This document shows positions 6,368-11,114 of a stretch of DNA of 11,114 nt, one piece after another (the first letter of the stretch is position 1; every line of letters begins with the position of its first letter). The translations under genes and the position numbers were made by a program. Source of the stretch: S139-23 sp047639315 (GTDB lineage: Bacteria; Planctomycetota; GCA-002687715; DRQF01). Below the pieces are notes generated by a model that worked only from the letters and a program-made list of their open reading frames with translations, was not told where the DNA came from and did no database searches. The stretch is taken from the NCBI GenBank assembly GCA_047639315.1, contig JBLINQ010000164.1, positions 1 through 11,114 on the forward strand, read 5' to 3'.

Positions 6368-7657
6368 CTACTCATAGAAATTGTCCCGGTAGCGCTCAAC
6401 TTCTTTCATCTTGGCGAAGGCAGGGTCACCGACAAGGTCCTGCCAGTCGCCGTCACGACCTGTTTTCTTCAGGTAGTTTGCTGCCCGTTTGAACTTATCC
6501 GCCCGTGCCCAACAGCGGGCAATCTCTAACCTCATGTTTCTCTGTTGCGTCGCATTGCGGGTGACATCCAGGGCTTTCGAATAGGCTTTGGCGCCGAGTT
6601 CCCATGCGCCGAACTCCACATAAAATACTCCTAACGCCTCATGGGCGCGGACCGAACGTGGCTGATTCTTGATCTGTGCCTTGTACGACTTGGCCAATTC
6701 CATCATCCCGTCTTTATCTTTCAGACGGAAGAGCGTCTTGGCTGCTTGCTCGCGGATGTCCATCTCCAACGCAGTGTTCTTGACCACATTAAGTAGGTGA
6801 CGGCCCGAGTATTCCTTCTTGCCAATCACCTCGATGACTTCCATGGCTACGCGGATGAACTTCGGGTTGGTGTGTCTCAGTGAATCGTGGAGCGCGGCCA
6901 TTGCCTTGGTGTTGACGGATATTTGACTCAACGAGCGTATGGCCCAAAGAGCAACTTCCTCGTCGTCGTCACTGACGAGCCCGACCATCACTTTCTGATC
7001 TTGTGGACTACGACCGACCAAGCCATAGGCCTGAGCAGCTGCGAGACGAATGTTGCGGTCGCCGCTTTGAGCTGCTTTTTCCAATGTTGGGTAGCAATTT
7101 TCGGGTTCGAGTTTGGCCATGGCCAAAACTACCGCCCCTTTGATGTGCGAGTTATTGCGAGCACTTTGCAATCTGATTGAATCAACGGAGTCCATGTCAC
7201 CGATCGTCCCAAGTACAGCGATGACTGTCGCTGATTGAAATGGCTCTTTGGCGTCAATCAAATTTCTCAAATGCGTCGCAATTTCTGAAGTACTGGCAGT
7301 CTTTGCGGCATGCATCTCGCAAAGCGTGGCGTAAATGTGAGTCAGTAAACGAGCATTTTTCGTCTTCTTGAGTGCTTCCACAATTCCGGGAACCGCTCCG
7401 AATCCCATCTCGACGAGATTCTTTCGAGCCGTGTCGTGAGTGCTATCGCTGCCTTTGCCTTGGAAGCGGAAGGCCATCATTTGGGCCTTCACCTTGGCAG
7501 TAATTTGAGCACTTTCTTTTCTTGAATTGGTCGCAGCTTCGGTGAGCATCTCCTCAATAGAGGGGCTCTCTTGTTGGGCGCCTGCAGACAGAGCGCTGGC
7601 GAAGCAAACTAAAAGTACAAGAAGTGCCACGAAAGCTGATTCGAACTTCACAAACAT
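6368..7657 (-). CDS. Secreted HEAT-repeat and TPR protein
   Basis: This encodes 429 residues. ATG 7657 has a TGAGAA-type SD about 9 nt upstream. Residues 1-27 are a signal peptide (VALLVLLVCFASALSAGA|QQ). Residues about 75-315 are HEAT-like helical repeats, seen in recurrent patterns such as GFGAVPGIVEAL, IRLAAAQAYGLVG, EEVALWAIRSL and IREQAAKTLFRL. Residues about 334-400 are TPR-like (RAHEALGVFYVEFGAWELGAKAYSKAL), and the end (DLVGDPAFAKMKEVERYRD) resembles the 'L..DPxFxxL' tail that often closes TPR arrays. Both repeat types bind other proteins, so a periplasmic scaffold or adaptor is inferred. No catalytic motif is visible. It ends 21 nt from the stop of the convergent secreted protein, with no obvious terminator between the two. 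It lies downstream of lat but is separated from it by a terminator, so it probably has its own promoter. Confidence 0.85.
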   Translation of the reverse strand: MFVKFESAFVALLVLLVCFASALSAGAQQESPSIEEMLTEAATNSRKESAQITAKVKAQMMAFRFQGKGSDSTHDTARKNLVEMGFGAVPGIVEALKKTKNARLLTHIYATLCEMHAAKTASTSEIATHLRNLIDAKEPFQSATVIAVLGTIGDMDSVDSIRLQSARNNSHIKGAVVLAMAKLEPENCYPTLEKAAQSGDRNIRLAAAQAYGLVGRSPQDQKVMVGLVSDDDEEVALWAIRSLSQISVNTKAMAALHDSLRHTNPKFIRVAMEVIEVIGKKEYSGRHLLNVVKNTALEMDIREQAAKTLFRLKDKDGMMELAKSYKAQIKNQPRSVRAHEALGVFYVEFGAWELGAKAYSKALDVTRNATQQRNMRLEIARCWARADKFKRAANYLKKTGRDGDWQDLVGDPAFAKMKEVERYRDNFYE

Positions 7658-7688
7658 TTACGTTTTCTCAATGAGAAGATTTCTTGCA

Positions 7689-7730
7689 GGGATTTCGCTC
7701 GATGGTGAAATCCCACTTATCCCAATGGGA
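7689..7730 (-). other. Overlapping inverted repeats in the leader of the HEAT/TPR gene
   Basis: In the presumed 5' leader (minus strand), GGGATTTC (7714-7707) can pair with GAAATCCC (7696-7689), an 8-bp stem with a 10-nt loop. Alternatively, TCCCA (7730-7726) can pair with TGGGA (7715-7711). The two pairings share bases and exclude one another. No T-run follows either, so this is not a terminator. A regulatory leader or protein-binding site is possible but unproven. Confidence 0.4.
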
Positions 7731-7760
7731 AGGATAGCGGTTCAGGCTCTTAGGGTCCAG

Positions 7761-7798
7761 AAAAAGACAACGCCTTGCCTCCGGGAGACAAGGCGTTG
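7761..7798 (-). terminator. Rho-independent terminator of lat
   Basis: On the minus strand a 10-bp stem (7798-7789 with 7777-7768) is extended inside by 3 bp after one mismatch. It is followed by TCTTTTT (7767-7761). It lies about 45 nt after the lat stop codon and separates lat from the HEAT/TPR gene. Confidence 0.88.
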
Positions 7799-7843
7799 AA
7801 GGTCATTATAGGGTGTTTTTGCACCCGATCGGCGGTCTGTCGA

Positions 7844-9178
7844 TCAGAATGCTGAGATAATGCGTTCGACGGCCAATTTGCCGTCTTCGCTTGTCAAATC
7901 CAATATCGGGCGGAATCGGAGGCTTAAATCACCGCAGGCAAGCATGATTACTTTGTTCTCATACAGTTTGGCGGCCAAAGCATCGCGTGCCTCTTCGGTC
8001 GGCAAATCAAAGGCGATCATAAGGCCACGTCCACGGACATTGTTGATTTGTCCCGTCTCGTCGGCGAATCGGGCTAAGGCCGTTTTGACTTCGTTGCCGA
8101 TCTTGGTGGCATTGGCGAGAAGGTTCTCTTCTTCGATGATTTGGATGTAGCGCTCAACGCGAACCATGTCGCAGAGATTACCGCCCCAAGTTGAATTCAG
8201 ACGACTGCTGGTCTGGAAGACAGAATCGATCTCGTCAAGCCGTTTGTTCGCGGCGATACCGCAGACTTGTGACTTTTTGCCGAAGGAAAAGATATCTGGC
8301 TGAACGTCTAATTGTTGCCAGGCCCACCAGGTGCCTGTGAGTCCCATGCCGCATTGGACTTCATCAAAGATAAGGAGGGCCTCATGTTGGTCGCAGATTT
8401 GACGCAGGGCCTTCATGAATTCCGGGCGGAAGTGATTGTCGCCACCTTCACCTTGAATGGTCTCAACAAGGATGCCGGCAATCTTGTCGGTTCGCTCAGC
8501 GAAAGCGGCTTCGATGGCCGCAATGGATGCAGCTTCTGCCTTCTCGATGTCTGCCAGATTTGCTGGAGTGAGAGGGAATCTTGCAGATGGCGTCGGCACG
8601 CGTGGCCAATCGAATTTCGGAAAGTACTGGTACTTCCGTGGATCAGAGGTATTGGTGACGGTCAACGTGTAGCCCGTGCGACCATGGAAAGCATTCTCGA
8701 AATGCAAAATCTGTAGATCTTCGGTTGCCGGAGCTCCCTTGAGTGCGTTCTTCTGGTACTTCCAATCAAAGGCCGCCTTCATGGCATTTTCTACAGCCAA
8801 TCCACCGCCTTCAACAAAGAAAAGGTGATCGCGATGGCTCTCTGGAATGCAGGTTTCCGCAAAGGTCTTGACGAAACTGGCCATAGCAACGGTGTAGACG
8901 TCGGAATTTGTTGGCTTGCACATCGATGCGGCGAGCAATCGCTTCTGAAAATCTGGGTCGGCCATTCCAGGATGGTTGAACCCGATGGGCTGAGAAGCGA
9001 AGAAACTGAACAAGTCAAGATAGTCTTGGCCACTTCGTAGGTCATGAAACCTTGCCCCGTGGCTCTTGGCGAAATCGAAGACTACCGAGAACCCGTCAGC
9101 CAGAATGTGGCGGCCAAGAATGGTATGAACATCCTCTGGCTGGATAGAGGATTCGTTGGCTGTTGAGTTGCTGGACAT
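7844..9178 (-). CDS. lat: L-lysine 6-aminotransferase (lysine epsilon-aminotransferase)
   Basis: This encodes 444 residues, close to the roughly 449 of the Mycobacterium tuberculosis enzyme. It is a cytoplasmic PLP-dependent class III aminotransferase. The family reaction is L-lysine + 2-oxoglutarate to allysine (cyclising to piperideine-6-carboxylate) + L-glutamate. Family-specific motifs include FFVEGGGLAVENAMKAAFDWK (cofactor pocket), FHGRTGYTLTVTNT, FPKFDWPR, IQGEGGDNHFRPEF, FDEVQCGMGLTGTWWAWQQLDVQPD, FGKKSQVCG and SRLNSTWGGNL. Lys301 (first Lys of FGKK) is the expected Schiff-base residue. Glu244 corresponds to the Glu243 described as important for substrate choice in the mycobacterial enzyme. 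ATG 9178 is chosen because GGGAG lies 9 nt upstream; an in-frame TTG at 9184 is too close to that SD. No aldehyde dehydrogenase or reductase for the next catabolic step is nearby. The gene has its own terminator and is divergent from serA. Confident. Confidence 0.94.
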   Translation of the reverse strand: MSSNSTANESSIQPEDVHTILGRHILADGFSVVFDFAKSHGARFHDLRSGQDYLDLFSFFASQPIGFNHPGMADPDFQKRLLAASMCKPTNSDVYTVAMASFVKTFAETCIPESHRDHLFFVEGGGLAVENAMKAAFDWKYQKNALKGAPATEDLQILHFENAFHGRTGYTLTVTNTSDPRKYQYFPKFDWPRVPTPSARFPLTPANLADIEKAEAASIAAIEAAFAERTDKIAGILVETIQGEGGDNHFRPEFMKALRQICDQHEALLIFDEVQCGMGLTGTWWAWQQLDVQPDIFSFGKKSQVCGIAANKRLDEIDSVFQTSSRLNSTWGGNLCDMVRVERYIQIIEEENLLANATKIGNEVKTALARFADETGQINNVRGRGLMIAFDLPTEEARDALAAKLYENKVIMLACGDLSLRFRPILDLTSEDGKLAVERIISAF

Positions 9179-9218
9179 GGTCAAATACTCCCAGAATCAG
9201 AAAAGGCTGTGCAGACGG

Positions 9219-9247
9219 AAGTTACCATTGCCCTATAGGGCGTGCAA
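9219..9247 (-). promoter_or_regulatory. Candidate lat promoter containing a 12-bp palindrome (possible operator 9230-9241)
   Basis: On the minus strand, TTGCAC (9247-9242) is separated by 17 nt from TAACTT (9224-9219), a weak promoter match. The spacer contains the perfect 12-bp palindrome GCCCTATAGGGC (9230-9241), abutting the -35 element. A further half-site, GCCCTA, recurs at 9251-9256, 21 bp from the first. This position suits a repressor operator, but no regulator is known. Confidence 0.4.
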
Positions 9248-9266
9248 GAAGCCCTAAATCGTGGGT

Positions 9267-9293
9267 TTGTTGGTCTCTCAGGGGCGTTATAGT
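9267..9293 (+). promoter_or_regulatory. Candidate serA promoter
   Basis: TTGTTG (9267-9272) lies 15 nt before TATAGT (9288-9293). The -10 is a fair match, but the -35 and spacing are weak. Transcription would start near 9300, just before the stem-loop at 9306-9332. Confidence 0.3.
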
Positions 9294-9305
9294 GCGCCGA
9301 AAGCT

Positions 9306-9332
9306 GGAGCGTGGTCAAAAGAGGCCACCTCC
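9306..9332 (+). other. Stem-loop in the serA 5' leader
   Basis: GGAG-C-GTGGTC (9306-9316) pairs with GGCCAC-CTCC (9323-9332), forming 10 bp including one G-T wobble, with a single bulged C and the loop AAAAGA. It is followed by GAAACCG rather than T, so it is not a terminator. If the promoter call is right, it sits near the mRNA 5' end. Its 3' arm CTCC could also pair with the serA SD (GGAG, 9375-9378). Confidence 0.5.
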
Positions 9333-9374
9333 GAAACCGAACCTAAGGGATCGCTGAGAAATCGGCTGATTCTT

Positions 9375-9378
9375 GGAG
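9375..9378 (+). promoter_or_regulatory. Shine-Dalgarno site deciding the GTG start of serA
   Basis: GGAG ends 9 nt before GTG 9388. It directly abuts ATG 9379 and overlaps TTG 9373, so neither of those in-frame codons could use it. This fixes the start at GTG, giving the usual family N-terminus MRILIAD. Confidence 0.7.
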
Positions 9379-9387
9379 ATGCAAGCC

Positions 9388-10965
9388 GTGCGGATTCTCA
9401 TAGCTGACAAGCTGGACAAAGGTGGATTTTCGGTCCTAGATGATCGGGACGTCGAACTCGTTGATCGGGCCGGTATTAACCCCCAAGAGCTTCTGGCGGA
9501 AATTGCTGACTACGAAGGGCTGGTCGTTCGCTCCCGGACAGTGGTGACGCCTGAAGTGTTGGCGGCCGGAACCAAGCTACAGGTCGTGGGGCGGGCTGGT
9601 ACGGGTGTCGACAATATCGATATTGCAGCCGCATCAGCCAGCGGTGTCATTGTCATGAATACACCGGGAGCCAACAGCAATTCCGCGGCAGAGCACACCG
9701 TTGCCATGATGTTGAGCATGTGCCGGAACATCGCTCAGGCCGACAAGAATATTCACGAGGGCAAGTTCGACAAACAGGCCTTCTGCGGCAATGAAGTCGC
9801 CGGCAAGACTCTTGGCATTGTCGGTTTGGGGCGCATTGGTTGCCTCGTCGCAGAAAAGGCCCGGGGGTTGGGTCTCAAAGTTCTGGGCTTCGACCCAGTC
9901 ACAACGGCTGCGGCGGCGGCGAAGAATGGTATCGAACTCTTGGCCTTGGAAGATGTCTTTTTTCAATCGGACATCATTTCACTCCACGTTCCGCTCAACG
10001 AAAAAACACGTCATTTGGTCTCTCGAGAAGCTCTGGAGTCAATGAAGCCTGGCGTCCGCATCATCAACTGTGCCCGTGGTGGTCTCATTGATGAAGACGC
10101 CTTGGCCGAGTTCCTGGCCGACGGACGCGTTGCAGGAGCAGCGCTTGATGTTTTTGAAATTGAGCCGCCGGTCAATTCGCCGCTGTTGGATTTGCCAAAC
10201 GTCATCGCGACGCCGCATTTGGGCGCGTCGACAGTAGAAGCACAGGAAATCGTGTGCCACAACGTCCTGTCGCAAATGGCAGATTTCCTCGAAGGCAAGG
10301 AAACCCGGGGCGCGGTGAACGGCTTAAAAATTGATCCTTCGACCAAATCGGAGGTCGGGCCGTTTTGTGAATTGGCGAAGAGATTGGGACGGATTCTCTC
10401 CGGCCTTGGCGGCTCACCAGAGAATTTGCAAGCGCGCTACTATGGGCGCGTTCCGACGCTGAATTCAAAGGCGCTCACCTCATTCTTCCTGCAAGGCTAC
10501 CTTGAGCGATTCCTCTCTGAAGACGTCAATGAACTGAATGCTTCAGAAAAAGCCAAAGAGCGCGGGATCATGGTCGAGGAAGTGTTGCGCGAAAATCACA
10601 AGTCGTTTCGATCATTGCTTTATTTCACCATGGAAGGGGATCATGGCAAGAAAGAAATTGCTGGCTGTATCTTCGGGCGAAATAACCTCCGCATTGTACG
10701 GCTGGCTCAAACAAACCTGGATGCGGTCCCTGAAGGTCCCATGATGATTGTCTCGAACTTAGATCGTCCCGGCATTCTCGGGCGGATCACCATGGCGCTG
10801 GGTGACGCGAAAGTCAATATCGGCAACATGTCACTTGGACGAACAGACCGTGATCAAGAAGCGGTTGCCATTTTCAACTTAGACGAACTTCCACCCGCAA
10901 GTGTGTTGGCAGAGATTCGCCAGATTGATGGCATCTTAGAAATCAATGTCGTGGACGCCGGCTAA
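9388..10965 (+). CDS. serA: D-3-phosphoglycerate dehydrogenase, long form with ACT domain
   Basis: This encodes 525 residues from GTG 9388, the usual size of the long-form enzyme. It is cytoplasmic and carries out the first step of serine synthesis: 3-phosphoglycerate + NAD+ to 3-phosphohydroxypyruvate. The substrate domain (about 1-95 and 285-305) flanks a Rossmann NAD domain with GLGRIG at residues 146-151. The 2-hydroxyacid dehydrogenase catalytic set is present: Arg230 (CARGG), Glu259 (FEIEPP) and His277 (TPHLGAS). Residues about 315-445 form the intervening (ASB) domain of the long form. Residues about 452-525 form an ACT domain with NLDRPGILGRI, the region that binds serine for feedback inhibition in characterised members. 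In-frame TTG 9373 and ATG 9379 lack a usable SD. A structured leader precedes it, and an unidentified ORF starts 21 nt after its stop. No serC or serB is visible. Confident. Confidence 0.96.
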   Translation: MRILIADKLDKGGFSVLDDRDVELVDRAGINPQELLAEIADYEGLVVRSRTVVTPEVLAAGTKLQVVGRAGTGVDNIDIAAASASGVIVMNTPGANSNSAAEHTVAMMLSMCRNIAQADKNIHEGKFDKQAFCGNEVAGKTLGIVGLGRIGCLVAEKARGLGLKVLGFDPVTTAAAAAKNGIELLALEDVFFQSDIISLHVPLNEKTRHLVSREALESMKPGVRIINCARGGLIDEDALAEFLADGRVAGAALDVFEIEPPVNSPLLDLPNVIATPHLGASTVEAQEIVCHNVLSQMADFLEGKETRGAVNGLKIDPSTKSEVGPFCELAKRLGRILSGLGGSPENLQARYYGRVPTLNSKALTSFFLQGYLERFLSEDVNELNASEKAKERGIMVEEVLRENHKSFRSLLYFTMEGDHGKKEIAGCIFGRNNLRIVRLAQTNLDAVPEGPMMIVSNLDRPGILGRITMALGDAKVNIGNMSLGRTDRDQEAVAIFNLDELPPASVLAEIRQIDGILEINVVDAG

Positions 10966-10986
10966 AAAACGAGAGCGAGCTCAATC

Positions 10987-11114
10987 ATGTTGTTTACTGA
11001 TTCGGAAGAAGTCCATCATTGCACAGATGGCGTAGCACTAATTCAAGGTCTTTTTGGCGGCGTTGTTATCGATGCTCTTGTCGTTAACAAAAGCTCGATT
11101 GCTGGTGACAAAAT
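10987..11114 (+). CDS. Start of an unidentified ORF downstream of serA (runs off the window)
   Basis: From ATG 10987 the frame stays open for 42 codons to the window end. It begins MLFTDSEEVHHC and includes the hydrophobic stretch GLFGGVVIDALVV. A GAGAGCGAG sequence lies about 7-15 nt upstream as a possible SD. It starts 21 nt after the serA stop with no terminator between, so it may belong to the same transcript. I do not recognise the family, and the piece is too short to assign a function. It could be spurious, although it shows no signal against being coding. Confidence 0.45.
   Translation, partial: MLFTDSEEVHHCTDGVALIQGLFGGVVIDALVVNKSSIAGDK

Noticed and set aside
1..11114. Mobile element, CRISPR array, toxin-antitoxin, phage or tRNA gene
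   Set aside because: No transposase, integrase, terminal inverted repeats, regularly spaced repeats, cloverleaf sequences or small paired toxin-antitoxin frames were seen on either strand.

Overview
The window reads as ordinary chromosomal DNA of a diderm (Gram-negative-type) bacterium. Supporting this are an MCE/MlaD-type outer-membrane lipid-transport protein, a lipoprotein with a lipobox, and several exported proteins with Sec signal peptides, including a parvulin-type PPIase. GC content is moderate (about half by eye), and non-ATG starts (TTG, GTG) are placed by Shine-Dalgarno (SD) spacing. The large secreted protein with a Lys-rich linker and an 'LKNG...G.V' module, and the exported HEAT/TPR protein, remind me of Planctomycetota or other deep-branching PVC-like bacteria. 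That assignment is inference; there is no rRNA here to settle it.

Layout: (1) 2-1808, plus strand: the C-terminal part of an MCE-domain protein, overlapped by 11 nt by a TPR lipoprotein gene and closed by a strong 16-bp hairpin terminator (1824-1864). (2) 1891-4068, minus strand: a two-gene unit of an exported SurA/PpiC-like PPIase followed 12 nt later by a class II (FucA-like) aldolase, the aldolase starting at TTG. (3) 4268-6346, plus strand: a large secreted multidomain protein of unknown function, divergent from the PPIase. (4) 6368-7657, minus strand: a secreted HEAT-repeat/TPR protein, convergent with the previous gene. (5) 7844-9178, minus strand: L-lysine 6-aminotransferase (lat), ended by its own terminator at 7761-7798. 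(6) 9388-10965, plus strand: D-3-phosphoglycerate dehydrogenase (serA), divergent from lat, followed 21 nt later by the beginning of an unidentified ORF that runs off the window (10987 onward).

The genes do not form one pathway. The left side is envelope biology (lipid transport, periplasmic folding, secreted repeat proteins). The right side is amino-acid metabolism: lysine epsilon-transamination, which produces glutamate, and the first step of serine synthesis. The lat/serA divergent region is the richest in regulatory structure: a 12-bp palindrome, candidate promoters for both genes, and a stable stem-loop in the serA leader. No gene-free stretch exceeds 300 bases; the longest (9179-9387) is that divergent region. 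I saw no tRNA, rRNA, CRISPR array, insertion sequence, phage gene or defence system, and nothing that clearly amounts to a new multi-gene system. The most under-described items are the two secreted proteins at 4268-7657, the PPIase-aldolase pairing, and the leader structures.
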